64,000 bases of DNA. Origin: Natronospirales bacterium (GTDB lineage Bacteria > Pseudomonadota > Gammaproteobacteria > Natronospirales > REEB76). The notes under the pieces were generated by a model. It had not been told where the DNA came from and searched no databases. It worked only from the letters and a program-made list of their open reading frames with translations. Of the stretch, positions 44,815-54,624 are shown one piece after another. Every line of letters begins with the position of its first letter. Position 1 is the stretch's first letter. The stretch spans positions 62,001-126,000 of the forward strand of contig JAKAXB010000002.1 of the NCBI GenBank assembly GCA_021816765.1, in the 5' to 3' direction. The position numbers and the translations under genes were made by a program.

Positions 44815-45369
44815 CTATAACGCCGAACTGACGGCCAGGCTGAAGGTGGTGGCCGCGGGCGCACCGCCCCCTATCAGGCTGCTCAAGGCCCGGCTGTCAT
44901 TCCACAATACGGTGACCGTCACCGTGGTCACACCACCACCCGTGGCGGTGGCGACGGCTCCCCGGCCTTCAGGGAGTTGGTTTGCCAAGTCATATTCCCA
45001 TTGGCCCAGGTCGTAGGCAGCCAACGTGGTCGAATCGCAAGTTCCGCTGGTGCAGGTGGTGGGGTCGCTGCCGGTAGCGGCGGAGGCGGGCATGGTGATG
45101 TCATAGCTACCGCCGGTGGCCGCCGGCAGATTGGCGCGCATGCGATCCATGATGTTGTACGCCAGGGCCGTGGCCTGGGTACGCATGTAGGCGCTGTCGT
45201 TGCTCTTGAGGGTGGTGCTGATCATGGCGGCGATGCCCAGCAGCCCCACCGACAGAATCACCAGTGCGATCAATACCTCCAGCAGGCTGAAACCGCACAG
45301 CAGCCGTGGGTGGCGACCGGATACCTTGACTCCATTTGTGCCGTCCACGAACATCAACTCCCCATGCAT
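44815..45369 (-). CDS. pilV: Type IV pilus minor pilin PilV (copy B)
   Basis: The start at 45369 gives 184 residues with a 26-residue leader cut after Gly26 (PRLLCGFSLLEVLIALVIL) and Glu31 as mature Glu5. An ATG at 45354 and an upstream frame to 45435 are alternatives; the latter would overlap the fimT end. The mature N-terminal block is nearly identical in DNA to copy A. The C-terminal end FSLAVSSAL echoes copy A (FSLSVSSAL). Confidence 0.9.
   Translation of the reverse strand: MHGELMFVDGTNGVKVSGRHPRLLCGFSLLEVLIALVILSVGLLGIAAMISTTLKSNDSAYMRTQATALAYNIMDRMRANLPAATGGSYDITMPASAATGSDPTTCTSGTCDSTTLAAYDLGQWEYDLANQLPEGRGAVATATGGGVTTVTVTVLWNDSRALSSLIGGGAPAATTFSLAVSSAL
45129..45291. repeat. Highly similar pilV block, copy B (163 bp)
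   Basis: This pairs with 36979-37141, with two differences. It marks a second, shorter conversion-like tract between the two operons. Confidence 0.8.
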
Positions 45370-45406
45370 GACTCGACTTGTTGAATCCGTTATTTTCCGG
45401 GATAAC

Positions 45407-45928
45407 CTAGGGACAGGTGAGCGCAGTGGCGCCATCCACCTGATAGCCTACCTTGCTGGCCGCCTCCGCCCGTCCGGTGGCAGCCAAGTCAATCGATCGG
45501 GCATAACTGGCGCCGCGGGAATCGCACAGCGTGAATGTGCTGGCAACGCCGGTCATGCCGCTGGCGTTGAAGGTGAAAGTGTTGCCGCCGCTGCTCGTTA
45601 AAGTGTTGCCGCTGTTCAGCGCCGGGAAAACGCGAATAACCGTGCTGGCCCCCGGGGGCGGGCTGTTGTAATACACCATCCAGCCGGCAGTCCACACGTT
45701 ACTGCAGGCCAGATCGTTAGAAGTTGCGCAGATGCTCACGGGAGTACTGCTCTTGATGGCCTCGCTGCGCGCCAGCATCAAACCGGTAAGCAGAGTGTTA
45801 ATCTGGGATATGTCGCGGTCGTTCTTGATGGTGGCGCTGAAGTCGGGCACGGCGATCGTGGTCAGGATTGCCACCACCGCCAGCAGGACCAACAACTCGA
45901 TCAGGGTGAAGCCGTATGCCTTTTTCAT
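45407..45928 (-). CDS. fimT: Type IV pilus pseudopilin FimT/FimU-like (copy B)
   Basis: This is the first gene of operon B, with 173 residues. Prepilin cleavage is after Gly6 (MKKAYGFTLIELLVLLAVV). VAVPDFSATIKNDRDISQINTL and ARSEAIKSSTPVSICA are the GspH/FimT signature. The C-terminal part differs from copy A (TSNDLACSNVW, with a Cys pair), although both end with a Cys-Pro. A TATAGT at 45936-45941 on the minus strand may be the -10 of the operon, but the -35 is poor. Confidence 0.9.
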   Translation of the reverse strand: MKKAYGFTLIELLVLLAVVAILTTIAVPDFSATIKNDRDISQINTLLTGLMLARSEAIKSSTPVSICATSNDLACSNVWTAGWMVYYNSPPPGASTVIRVFPALNSGNTLTSSGGNTFTFNASGMTGVASTFTLCDSRGASYARSIDLAATGRAEAASKVGYQVDGATALTCP

Positions 45929-46041
45929 GCCCTACACTATAGGTGACGACCTGTTGTTATGTGAGGTTCACTGGACAGGCGTTCACGAATTGACGATGAG
46001 TGGCGCCGACAGCGGATAATATTTTAAAATCAAAAGCTTGG

Positions 46042-47664
46042 ATGAATATGGATTCTGGCCTGGAATTTTTTCAAGCACCGCCGGTACTCGGCAACCAATA
46101 CCGGGATGACGCGGTGCTGCGTGCCTGGCTCAAGGCCCGCTTGCCGGCGGAGGTGCTCCGGGACATCGAACCCGGCCTGGAGCGTCTCGGGGAGCGGGCG
46201 GCCGGGGAGATGCTGGCCATGGCGGCGGATGCGGAGGCTCATCCCCCGCGGCATGTGCCCTACGACCCCTGGGGCCGGCGGGTGGACCGCATCGAGACCA
46301 CTTGGGGCTGGCAGGCCCTGCACCGGGTGGCGGTGGAAGAGGGTATCGTGGCCACTGCCTATGAGCGCCGCCACGGACCCTGGTCCCGGCTGCACCAGTT
46401 GGTGCGACTCTACTTATATAACCCTTCTTCCGCCCTCTGTTCCTGCCCCCTCGCCATGACCGACGGCGCCGCACGGGTTATTGAAGTCCATGGTGACCCG
46501 GAACTGAAAGAGCGGCTTTTACCTCATCTTCTCAGCCGCGATCCCGGGAGCTTCTGGACCTCGGGCCAGTGGATGACGGAGCGCAGCGGCGGTTCCGACG
46601 TGAGCGGCACTGCCACATTGGCGCTCCTGGAGCACGGGCGCTACCGGCTGTATGGTACCAAGTGGTTCACTTCCGCCACCACCTGCGAGGTCGCGGTGAC
46701 GCTGGCACGCGATGAAGCGGCGGATGCGGACGGCAAGCTGAGTGTGTTCTGCCTGGAGCTGCGCGATTCCCAGGGCAATCTCAACAACATCTTCGTGCAC
46801 CGCCTGAAGGACAAACTGGGAACCAAGGCCTTGCCCACCGCCGAGCTGACGCTCAAGGGCACCCCGGCGGTGCGCATCGGCGAGCCGGGCCGCGGCGTCA
46901 AGACCATCGCCACGGTGCTGAACATCACGCGCTTCTACAACGCCGTGGCCGCTGCGAGCTTCATGCGCCGCGGCATCGCCCTCGCTGACGATTATGCGCA
47001 TCGCCGCCAGGCTTTCGGCAAATTGCTTATCGAGCACCCCCTGCATCGCGAAACCCTGGCGGATATGCAGGCGGAATTCACCGGCGCCCTCCATCTGGTG
47101 TTCCATCTCGGTGTGCTGCTGGGCCGCGAGGAAACCGGCGTGGCCGGCGAGAATGACAAGGCACTGCTGCGGCTGCTCACGCCGTTAGCCAAGCTCTATA
47201 CGGGCAAGCAAGCCATCGCGGTGGCGAGCGAAGCACTGGAATGTTTCGGCGGCCAGGGTTATATCGAAGACACCGGTCTGCCGTCACTGTTGCGCGACTG
47301 TCAGGTGCTGTCCATCTGGGAAGGTACCACCAATGTGCTCAGCCTGGACGTGTTGCGCGTCATCGAGCAAGCCGGGGGGCTGGAGCTGGTTACCGGCGAT
47401 ATCATGCGCCGTCTGGAAATCCTGCTGCGCCCGGAGCTTGCTGTGCTGCGCGTCAGCATCCAGCGCGCCATGAAGGACATCACCGCCTGGTTGCAGATGG
47501 CGCAGAAATCCCATGGCGAGATTCTGGAAAGTGGCGCGCGGCGTTTTGCCTTCAGTCTCGCGCGCACCTATACAGCCGCATTGCTGGCGGAAGCCGCTCA
47601 CAGCGGTTATGTCAGTAGCGATACCCTGCAGCGCTGGTGCCGTCAGCCGCTGACGCTGCTGTAG
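46042..47664 (+). CDS. Acyl-CoA dehydrogenase family protein (AidB/ACAD11-like)
   Basis: The protein of 540 residues, longer than simple acyl-CoA dehydrogenases, resembles AidB-type members. Signature segments are CPLAMTDGAARVIEVHG, WMTERSGGSDVSGTAT, LYGTKWFTSATTCEVAVTLAR, RRQAFGKLLIEHPLHRETLADMQ in part, and ECFGGQGYIEDTGLPSLLRDCQVL then IWEGTTNVLSLDVL. Substrate or flavin-only function is undecided: AidB binds DNA and FAD, others oxidise acyl-CoA. The start at 46042 (or 46048) is favoured over the GTG at 46000. Confidence 0.88.
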   Translation: MNMDSGLEFFQAPPVLGNQYRDDAVLRAWLKARLPAEVLRDIEPGLERLGERAAGEMLAMAADAEAHPPRHVPYDPWGRRVDRIETTWGWQALHRVAVEEGIVATAYERRHGPWSRLHQLVRLYLYNPSSALCSCPLAMTDGAARVIEVHGDPELKERLLPHLLSRDPGSFWTSGQWMTERSGGSDVSGTATLALLEHGRYRLYGTKWFTSATTCEVAVTLARDEAADADGKLSVFCLELRDSQGNLNNIFVHRLKDKLGTKALPTAELTLKGTPAVRIGEPGRGVKTIATVLNITRFYNAVAAASFMRRGIALADDYAHRRQAFGKLLIEHPLHRETLADMQAEFTGALHLVFHLGVLLGREETGVAGENDKALLRLLTPLAKLYTGKQAIAVASEALECFGGQGYIEDTGLPSLLRDCQVLSIWEGTTNVLSLDVLRVIEQAGGLELVTGDIMRRLEILLRPELAVLRVSIQRAMKDITAWLQMAQKSHGEILESGARRFAFSLARTYTAALLAEAAHSGYVSSDTLQRWCRQPLTLL

Positions 47665-47800
47665 CCATTCATGCAGTCTGCCGGCGCTACAGCAGCGGGT
47701 ACTCTGCTGTGCGCGCGAAAGTTTGACTGCATTGTGCGGTGTTGCTCCGGCAGGCGCAGATGCAGTTTAGCCGCGGGCAGAGCGCATTAAAATCAAGGAA

Positions 47801-49042
47801 ATGACGCAAGTGGGTGAGGTATACCAATCCGTGTTATTGCGTCCCGCGCGGGTCTGGACAGCGGCTGAGGCACGCACACATTCCGGCTGGGCGGTGCAGG
47901 TGCAGGGCGAGCGCATCCTGGCCGCAGGACCCGCGGATGAAATGGGCGTGCCGCAGTCTGCGCGCGTAATTGCCCTGCCCGGCATGACCTTGTTGCCGGG
48001 TCTCATGGACCTGCATTCCCATTTGTTTCTGCATCCCTATAACGAAACCTCCTGGAACGATCAGGTACTCAGGGAGCCGGTGCCTTATCGCACGCTGGTC
48101 GCCGCACGCCATGCGCACGCCACGCTCATGGCGGGGTTCACCACGTTGCGGGATCTCGGCACGGAAGGCGCGGATTACGCAGACCTGTCGCTGAAACGTG
48201 CCATCGAGGAAGGACTCATTCCCGGGCCGCGGCTGTTCGTGGCTACCCGCGCCATCGTTGCCACCGGCTCCTACGGGCCGGGGCCGCGCGACTTCAGACC
48301 GGATATCGGTTGTCTGCCCGGGGGTGCGCAGGAGGTGAGCGGCGTCGCGGAGATCCTCAAGGCGGTGCGCGAGCAGGCGGGGCGCGGTGCCGACTGGATC
48401 AAGGTTTATGCCGATTATCGCTGGGGTCCCGATGCCGGAACGCAGCCCACTTTCACGCAGGAGGAATTGAACGCACTGGTGGAGGCGGCCCATTCCTCCG
48501 GCCGTCCGGTCTCCGCCCACGCCACCGGCGCCGAGGGCATGCGCCGCGCGCTCTTGGCCGGCGTGGACAGCATCGAACACGGGTATGGCGGCAGCGAAGA
48601 AATATTCAGACTGATGGCGGAACGCCATGTCGCCTATTTCCCCACGCTTACCGCTTACGAGGCCATTGCGGAATATGCGGGCTACCTGCCCGGCAAAATG
48701 CCGCCGACGGTGCGCATGCAACAGTGCCAACACGCCTTCCAGCTGGCCATGCAGGCAGACGTCACCATCGGCTGCGGCAGTGACGTGGGCGTGTTCGCGC
48801 ATGGCAGCAATTGCCGTGAACTGGCATGGATGGTGCATAACGGCATGACACCGCTGCAGGCGCTTACCGCCGCCACGGCCGTCAATGCCAAAGTGTTGCG
48901 CATGGAAACCGCATTGGGGCATGTGAAGGCGGGCATGCTCGCCGATCTCATTGCAGTAGCTGGAGACCCGACGCGGCATATCGAGGCACTGGAGCAGGTG
49001 ACTTTTGTGATGAAACATGGCGTAATCTGCAAGCAGCCCTGA
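47801..49042 (+). CDS. Amidohydrolase (imidazolonepropionase/prolidase-like)
   Basis: The protein of 413 residues has the amidohydrolase TIM barrel with metal ligands. It has [15 protein letters not shown] (H-x-H), the lysine of [12 protein letters not shown], histidines in [10 protein letters not shown] and DSIEHGYGG, and the catalytic aspartate in [10 protein letters not shown]. The composite beta-sandwich at both ends and [17 protein letters not shown] fit the imidazolonepropionase-like subgroup. AAGGAA precedes the ATG. The natural substrate is not known; relatives hydrolyse cyclic amides or Xaa-Pro dipeptides. Confidence 0.9.
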   Translation: MTQVGEVYQSVLLRPARVWTAAEARTHSGWAVQVQGERILAAGPADEMGVPQSARVIALPGMTLLPGLMDLHSHLFLHPYNETSWNDQVLREPVPYRTLVAARHAHATLMAGFTTLRDLGTEGADYADLSLKRAIEEGLIPGPRLFVATRAIVATGSYGPGPRDFRPDIGCLPGGAQEVSGVAEILKAVREQAGRGADWIKVYADYRWGPDAGTQPTFTQEELNALVEAAHSSGRPVSAHATGAEGMRRALLAGVDSIEHGYGGSEEIFRLMAERHVAYFPTLTAYEAIAEYAGYLPGKMPPTVRMQQCQHAFQLAMQADVTIGCGSDVGVFAHGSNCRELAWMVHNGMTPLQALTAATAVNAKVLRMETALGHVKAGMLADLIAVAGDPTRHIEALEQVTFVMKHGVICKQP

Positions 49043-49141
49043 CAAACTTATTCACCAAGGATCCGGGACATTAGCGACACAGCCAATAACAAGACCGTCT
49101 CCGACGACGGCTTTTACCGACGGCATCACCCTCCTTATGTA

Positions 49142-50215
49142 TTGAGCCGGGATTATCTTCTGTGGGTGTTTGTCGCCGCGCTGCTGGTATTGAGCGCGCT
49201 GGCACCGCAGAAGATTCCCACCTATCCGGGACTGGTGCATTGGCCCACCATTGCCACCCTGCTGGGGCTGATGATTCTCACCAAAGGTGTGGAGCTCAGC
49301 GGCTGGCTGCACCAGGTTGGCTACCGCGTGATGGTGCGTATAGGCAATCAGCGACTGCTGGCGTTGTTTCTGATGGGGGGGGCGGCATTGCTGGCGATGG
49401 TACTGACCAACGATATCGCCTTGTTCATCGTGGTGCCATTAACACTCGGCCTTGGTGAACTCGCGGAACTGCCGCTGCGGCGCCTGGTGATTTTCGAGGC
49501 ACTGGCCGTGAACGCCGGCTCCATGCTTACCCCCATCGGCAACCCGCAGAATATTTTCCTGTGGCAATTGTCTGGCAGCAGTTTCGGCGGCTTTATCCTG
49601 CACATGTTGCCGCCGTTCATTATCGCGGTGCTGGCGCTGCTGTTCTTCACGCTGTGCGCCTTCCCCCCCCGTGGCATTCATGTGAGTGAAATCCGGCAGG
49701 CACCGGCCATCCGCAAGCCGGTACTGCTGGTATCTTTACTCCTATATATACCCTTCCTGGTACTGGCGGATCTGCGCTATACCGCCGTCGGGCTGATGCT
49801 GGTGGCAGTGGTATTTTTCATTGCGTTCCCGCGCCTGCTGCGCCGGATTGACTGGTCGCTGCTGGTGGTATTCGTGCTGATGTTCATCGACCTGGGCCTG
49901 CTGGCCCAGTACCGCGTGCTGACGTTGTTTGATCTCGCCCGTAGCAGCACTCTTTACCTGAGTGGAGCCCTGACTTCCCAGATCATCAGCAATGTGCCCA
50001 CGGCCATTCTGCTGGCCAGGTATTCCAGTAACTGGACCATCATCGCCTGGTCGGTGGATGTCGGCGGATTCGGGCTTGTCATCAGTTCGCTGGCCAGCAT
50101 CATCGCCCTGCGCATCGGCCGGCAACCAGGCAGCTTTGTCACTTTTCATGTCTGGTCTGTGCCGTTTTTTATCGTGGTCGGGACGCTCACCTATATTTGG
50201 CTGTCTATCCGCTGA
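49142..50215 (+). CDS. ArsB/NhaD-superfamily ion transporter (YbiR-like)
   Basis: The protein of 357 residues has about ten membrane helices. Two half-repeat motifs characteristic of this superfamily occur: NAGSMLTPIGNPQNIFLW and the second, SQIISNVPTAILLARYS. LTNDIALFIVVPLTLGL is a further match. Members export or exchange inorganic anions or Na+/H+; the ion is unknown. The frame starts at TTG 49142 and no good Shine-Dalgarno is visible, so a start at 49166 (GTG) is possible. Confidence 0.85.
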   Translation: MSRDYLLWVFVAALLVLSALAPQKIPTYPGLVHWPTIATLLGLMILTKGVELSGWLHQVGYRVMVRIGNQRLLALFLMGGAALLAMVLTNDIALFIVVPLTLGLGELAELPLRRLVIFEALAVNAGSMLTPIGNPQNIFLWQLSGSSFGGFILHMLPPFIIAVLALLFFTLCAFPPRGIHVSEIRQAPAIRKPVLLVSLLLYIPFLVLADLRYTAVGLMLVAVVFFIAFPRLLRRIDWSLLVVFVLMFIDLGLLAQYRVLTLFDLARSSTLYLSGALTSQIISNVPTAILLARYSSNWTIIAWSVDVGGFGLVISSLASIIALRIGRQPGSFVTFHVWSVPFFIVVGTLTYIWLSIR

Positions 50216-50256
50216 TTCCATCTTTGGGTTGGCATCCCGCGGCCGGCTCGGGCAAA

Positions 50257-51408
50257 ATGCTGACCCCTGAATACGGTGCGCACATTGTGACTACCGCCAT
50301 CCGTTCCTCCGCTCTTGTGGCCGGTGCGCGCCGTTTGGTGCCGCTGCCGGGTCCGTTCGCCATGCGTCACGGCGGCGTGTTGCGCAGCGCGCAGATCGCC
50401 TGTGAAACCTGGGGACGGCTGGCGACCGATGGCGGCAACGTGCTGTTGCTGTTCACCGGTCTTTCGCCTTCCGCCCATGCCGCCGCCTCGCCCACCGATC
50501 CCACGCCCGGCTGGTGGGAGGAGATGGTGGGTCCGGGCAAACCCCTGGACACACACCATTTTTATGTGGTGTGCGTGAATTCGCTCGGCAGTTGTTTCGG
50601 TTCCACCGGGCCTGCGTCTATCAATCCCGACACGGGCAAGCCTTATGCACTCACATTTCCCACGCTCACGGTGGAGGACATCGCCGCCGCCGCGCGCGAC
50701 GCGCTCAGCGTGCTTGGCGTGCGTCACGTACGGGTGGCGATGGGGGCGTCGCTGGGCGGCATGAGTGCGCTCGCGTATGCGCTCATGTTTCCCGGTGAAG
50801 TGGAGGTGCTGGTGAGCATATCCTCCGCCACTCATTCTGAGCCCTTCGCCATCGCCATTCGTTCGCTGCAGCGGGAACTCATCCGTGCCGACCGCGCCTG
50901 GAAAGGCGGCAATTACCAATCCGCTGATGGGCCGCGAGAGGGCATGCGTCTGGCGCGCAAGCTCGGCATGATCTCTTACCGCTCGGCGCGCGAATGGATG
51001 GAGCGATTCGGCCGTGAGCGTGCCGGCGATTCCGCCACGCAGCCATTTGCCGCTGAATTCGAAGTGGAATCCTATCTGGAATCCCGCGCCCGCACCTTTG
51101 TCGGCGGTTTCGATGCCAACTCCTATCTATATCTCTCCCGTGCCATGGATCTGTTTGATGTGGCGGAGCATGGCGGCACCGTGGAAAAGGCTTTCAGTCG
51201 CCTGCAATTGAAGAAGGTGCAGGTGGTGGGCGTGGAGACCGATATTCTCTTCCCCCTGCATCAGCAGCAGGCGTTGACGGATGCACTGCGACATGCCGGG
51301 GTCGAGACCCGCTATGTACCGCTGCCCTCGAAGCAAGGTCATGACTCATTCCTGGTGGATATGGACCGCTTTCGCCCCACCATCGGCGATTTTCTCGCTA
51401 CGCTATAA
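50257..51408 (+). CDS. metX: Homoserine O-acyltransferase (MetX family)
   Basis: An alpha/beta-hydrolase that acylates homoserine (or serine in some members) from acetyl- or succinyl-CoA, the first step towards methionine or cysteine. From the ATG at 50257 it has 383 residues. CVNSLGSCFGSTGPASINP is the family block. The nucleophile is Ser165 in AMGASLGGMSALAYAL. The other triad residues are Asp in VETDILFP and His in KQGHDSF. Acetyl versus succinyl, and homoserine versus serine, cannot be decided by eye. The frame is open to 50197. A trans-sulfuration enzyme fragment at 1-470 might use such products. Confidence 0.9.
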   Translation: MLTPEYGAHIVTTAIRSSALVAGARRLVPLPGPFAMRHGGVLRSAQIACETWGRLATDGGNVLLLFTGLSPSAHAAASPTDPTPGWWEEMVGPGKPLDTHHFYVVCVNSLGSCFGSTGPASINPDTGKPYALTFPTLTVEDIAAAARDALSVLGVRHVRVAMGASLGGMSALAYALMFPGEVEVLVSISSATHSEPFAIAIRSLQRELIRADRAWKGGNYQSADGPREGMRLARKLGMISYRSAREWMERFGRERAGDSATQPFAAEFEVESYLESRARTFVGGFDANSYLYLSRAMDLFDVAEHGGTVEKAFSRLQLKKVQVVGVETDILFPLHQQQALTDALRHAGVETRYVPLPSKQGHDSFLVDMDRFRPTIGDFLATL

Positions 51409-51475
51409 AAGACCGGTTGCCATACCTGCGCGTATTACCGTGGAGACGGAAATGCGCTGCTACCCCCTGCAATCC

Positions 51476-52858
51476 TCATTTCTTGCCCTCTCCGTTGATG
51501 GCTTCAATGTTTGCCGAAAACCGCCCGTCTGCGAGACGCGCCTGGACCTGTTGCCCGCGATGTGCGGAGTGCACGGAGGCGATCACCTTGCCGCTGGCGG
51601 TATCCGTGATAATTGCATAGCCCCGTTGCAGCGTCGCCAGCGGACTCACCGTATCCAGGGTGCGCATGGCAAGACCCAGGTCATTCTCCAGCCTTTTCAG
51701 GTATTGCCGCGCGGAAAACGCCAGCCGTTGCCGCAGCGTCAGGCAGCTATTCCCGAGCAGTACAAACTTCTGTGCGGGACTGTGCTGATGCAGGCGCGCG
51801 CGTAATCCCTCAAAGCGCGTGGTGCGTGTACGCAAATCCGTGTGCAGCGATTGCCGCAGGCGCAGTTCCAGTTCATCCACGCGTTGGGCATGGTCCCGCA
51901 GCAGCCGTGCCGGATGCAGATGTTCCAGGCGTTCACCGCACCAGGTAACGAGCTCGTGCAGCCCGGACAATGTGTGTGCGAGCGCCTGTGTCAGACGCCG
52001 GTGTGTATCCCTCAGATTTCGCAGCCATGCCTCGCTGTCGGGGGTCACCAATTCAGCCGCACCGGTGGGTGTGGGAGCGCGGACATCGGCGACGAAATCC
52101 GCGATGGTGAAATCAATCTCGTGACCCACACCGCTGACCACGGGGATGTCACAGGCGTAGATGGCGCGAGCTACAATTTCTTCATTGAATGCCCACAAAT
52201 CTTCCAGCGAGCCACCGCCACGGGCCACGATGAGTACATCGCATTCGGCGCGCGCCGCCGCGAGATGGATCATGGCGGCAATCTTTTCTGCCGAGCCTTC
52301 CCCCTGTACCGGCACCGGGTAAACGATGACCCGCACCGCCGCATGCCGACGGCGGATCACGCTCAGGATATCGCGGATGGCGGCACCGCTCGGTGAGGTG
52401 ACCACGCCGATACGGCGCGGTACCGCGGGCAATGGATTCTTGTGAGCGGCGTCAAACAGCCCCTGTTTTGCCAGTTTCTGCTTGAGTTCCTCGAAGGCGC
52501 GTTGCAGCGCGCCGTGGCCCGCTTCCTCCATGTGCTCGACGATGAGCTGAAAATCGCCGCGCGCTTCATAAAGACTCACGCGGGCACGCATCAGCACGTG
52601 CAGGCCATCCTGCGGTTTGAAGCGCAGCAGGGTAGCGCGGTTGCGGAACAGGGCGCAGCGCACCTGCGCGGCGGCATCCTTCAGGGAAAAGTACACGTGG
52701 CCGGACACGGGGCGCGACAGGTTGGAAATTTCGCCTTCCACCCAGATGAGCGGAAAGCCGCCCTCCAGCAGGGCGCGGGCCTCGCGATTGAGCTGCGAAA
52801 CCGAAAGCACCTGCCGCGCGGGCGATTCCAGGGCAAGGCTGTCCTGTGCTGAGGTCAT
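51476..52858 (-). CDS. xseA: Exodeoxyribonuclease VII large subunit
   Basis: XseA with XseB degrades single-stranded DNA from both ends. The N-terminal OB fold has LSVSQLNREARALLEGGFPLIWVEGEISNLSRP in part and SGHVYFSLKD. The catalytic domain has RIGVVTSPSGAAIRDIL, ARGGGSLEDLWAFNEE and SGVGHEIDFTIADFVADVRAPTPTGAAEL in part. A coiled-coil region (about 290-390) and a C-terminal LQRGYAI segment follow. The length of 460 residues matches the family. It lies alone, convergent with metX (the two stops are 67 bases apart) and divergent from guaB. Confidence 0.96.
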   Translation of the reverse strand: MTSAQDSLALESPARQVLSVSQLNREARALLEGGFPLIWVEGEISNLSRPVSGHVYFSLKDAAAQVRCALFRNRATLLRFKPQDGLHVLMRARVSLYEARGDFQLIVEHMEEAGHGALQRAFEELKQKLAKQGLFDAAHKNPLPAVPRRIGVVTSPSGAAIRDILSVIRRRHAAVRVIVYPVPVQGEGSAEKIAAMIHLAAARAECDVLIVARGGGSLEDLWAFNEEIVARAIYACDIPVVSGVGHEIDFTIADFVADVRAPTPTGAAELVTPDSEAWLRNLRDTHRRLTQALAHTLSGLHELVTWCGERLEHLHPARLLRDHAQRVDELELRLRQSLHTDLRTRTTRFEGLRARLHQHSPAQKFVLLGNSCLTLRQRLAFSARQYLKRLENDLGLAMRTLDTVSPLATLQRGYAIITDTASGKVIASVHSAHRGQQVQARLADGRFSANIEAINGEGKK

Positions 52859-52993
52859 GCCACATGATAGCGGTGGGGGACAGGCAGCGGTAGCCGCGGA
52901 ATCGCATGACGGCCGCTGGGTCAGGTTTACCCGGGAGGAGTCAAAAGATTATAATTCCAAGCTTTACCGCAACCCACCCGCCTGGGAGCCGTC

Positions 52994-54460
52994 ATGCGCA
53001 TCGTCCAGGAAGCCCTCACCTTCGATGACGTTCTGCTTGTGCCCGCCTATACCGAGGTGCTGCCGCGCGATGTGGACCTTAGAACGCGACTGACGCGCCA
53101 CATTACTCTCAACATTCCGCTGGTTTCCGCCGCCATGGATTCGGTTACCGAGGCGCGGCTTGCCATCACCATGGCGCAGGAAGGCGGCATCGGTATCATC
53201 CACAAGAACATGACACCCGAGGAACAGGCGCGCCAGGTGCGTACCGTGAAAAAATACGAAAGCGGTGTTATCAAGGATCCCATCACCGTCACGCCGGACA
53301 CCACCGTTGGCGATGTGCTCAAGCTTACTCATGCGCATCAGATTTCCGGTGTGCCGGTGGTGGACGGCGAGCGGCTTGTGGGAATTGTCACCAGCCGCGA
53401 CCTGCGTTTCGAGACACGTTACAACGAAGTGGTGGCGAAGATCATGACCAGCAAGGATCGCCTGGTTACTGTGCAGGAGGGGGCGGACAAAGAGGAAATC
53501 CTCGCCAAGCTGCACCAACACCGCATCGAGAAGGTGCTGGTGGTGAATGACAAATACCAGTTGCGCGGCATGATTACGGTGAAGGATATCCAGAAAGCCA
53601 AGGATTATCCCGATGCCTGCAAGGATGAGCACGGCCGCCTGCGTGTCGGTGCGGCGGTGGGTACCGGCGGCGACACCGATGCACGCATTGCGGCGCTGGT
53701 GGAAGCGGGCGTGGATGTGGTTATCGTGGACACCTCCCATGGTCACAGTCAGGGCGTACTGGAGCGCGTGCGCCAGATGAAGAAGCGTTATAAGGATCTC
53801 GCCGTCATCGGCGGCAACATCGTGACCGCCGAGGCTGCCAGGGTCCTGGTGGAGGCGGGCGCTGATGGCGTCAAGGTGGGCATCGGACCGGGCTCCATTT
53901 GCACCACGCGCATCGTGGCCGGCGTCGGCGTGCCGCAAATTTCCGCCATCGCCAACGTGGCGGAGGCACTCGCCAAGTCCGGCGTGCCGCTGATCGCCGA
54001 CGGCGGCATCCGTTATTCCGGTGACATCGCCAAGGCCTTGGCCGCCGGCGCCTATTCGGTGATGCTGGGCGGTCTGTTTGCCGGCACCGAGGAAGCACCC
54101 GGTGAAGTGGAGTTATACCAGGGCCGCTCTTACAAATCCTACCGCGGTATGGGGTCGCTGGGCGCCATGGCGCAGAAGCAGGGGTCCGCTGACCGCTATT
54201 TCCAGGATGCCACCGAGGAAGTGGAGAAACTGGTGCCGGAAGGCATTGAGGGCCGTGTGCCCTACAAGGGCAGCATGGCGGCCATCATCCATCAATTGAT
54301 GGGGGGTGTGCGTTCCAGCATGGGTTATACGGGTTGCAGGGACATTGACGAGATGCGCACCAAACCCCAGTTCGTGCGTATCACCGGTGCCGGTATACGT
54401 GAGAGCCACGTGCACGACGTGACCATCACCAAAGAAGCACCCAATTATCATCACGACTGA
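52994..54460 (+). CDS. guaB: Inosine-5'-monophosphate dehydrogenase
   Basis: GuaB oxidises IMP to XMP with NAD+, the first dedicated step of GMP synthesis. The protein of 488 residues has [17 protein letters not shown] and [25 protein letters not shown], then the paired CBS domains (about 93-205). The catalytic cysteine is in [20 protein letters not shown], the flap is [10 protein letters not shown], and the C-terminus has [12 protein letters not shown]. It is followed by guaA, as in most proteobacterial gua operons. The 164 bases between them contain the heptamer repeat. Confidence 0.97.
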   Translation: MRIVQEALTFDDVLLVPAYTEVLPRDVDLRTRLTRHITLNIPLVSAAMDSVTEARLAITMAQEGGIGIIHKNMTPEEQARQVRTVKKYESGVIKDPITVTPDTTVGDVLKLTHAHQISGVPVVDGERLVGIVTSRDLRFETRYNEVVAKIMTSKDRLVTVQEGADKEEILAKLHQHRIEKVLVVNDKYQLRGMITVKDIQKAKDYPDACKDEHGRLRVGAAVGTGGDTDARIAALVEAGVDVVIVDTSHGHSQGVLERVRQMKKRYKDLAVIGGNIVTAEAARVLVEAGADGVKVGIGPGSICTTRIVAGVGVPQISAIANVAEALAKSGVPLIADGGIRYSGDIAKALAAGAYSVMLGGLFAGTEEAPGEVELYQGRSYKSYRGMGSLGAMAQKQGSADRYFQDATEEVEKLVPEGIEGRVPYKGSMAAIIHQLMGGVRSSMGYTGCRDIDEMRTKPQFVRITGAGIRESHVHDVTITKEAPNYHHD

Positions 54461-54486
54461 CGGCGCGTTTTCAGTCATGGTGGTAA

Positions 54487-54542
54487 GGAGTGAGGAGTGA
54501 GGAGTGAGGAGTGAGGAGTGAGGAGTGAGGAGTGAGGAGTGA
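54487..54542. repeat. Eight tandem GGAGTGA heptamers between guaB and guaA
   Basis: The heptamer GGAGTGA is repeated eight times without interruption, followed by a decayed copy (GGAATAA). Ninety-odd bases downstream (54645-54663) the complementary form TCACCCC-TCACTCC-TCACC occurs inside the guaA N-terminal codons. The two arrays are inverted and could pair in the guaBA transcript. Confidence 0.9.
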
Positions 54543-54624
54543 GGAATAAGAAACCACCTAGATGCTGCGAATTGCCGGCCCGGGTACATACGCGTGGTGC
54601 CCAGGGTGCGGGTGGAAGGCCTGC

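Noticed and set aside
48001-49045. Minus-strand 403-residue frame opposite the amidohydrolase
   Set aside because: It is antisense to a gene with intact metal ligands. His/Gln-rich composition marks it as a shadow.
54487-54542. CRISPR-like array
   Set aside because: Units are seven bases with no spacers and no cas genes nearby, so it is a simple tandem repeat.
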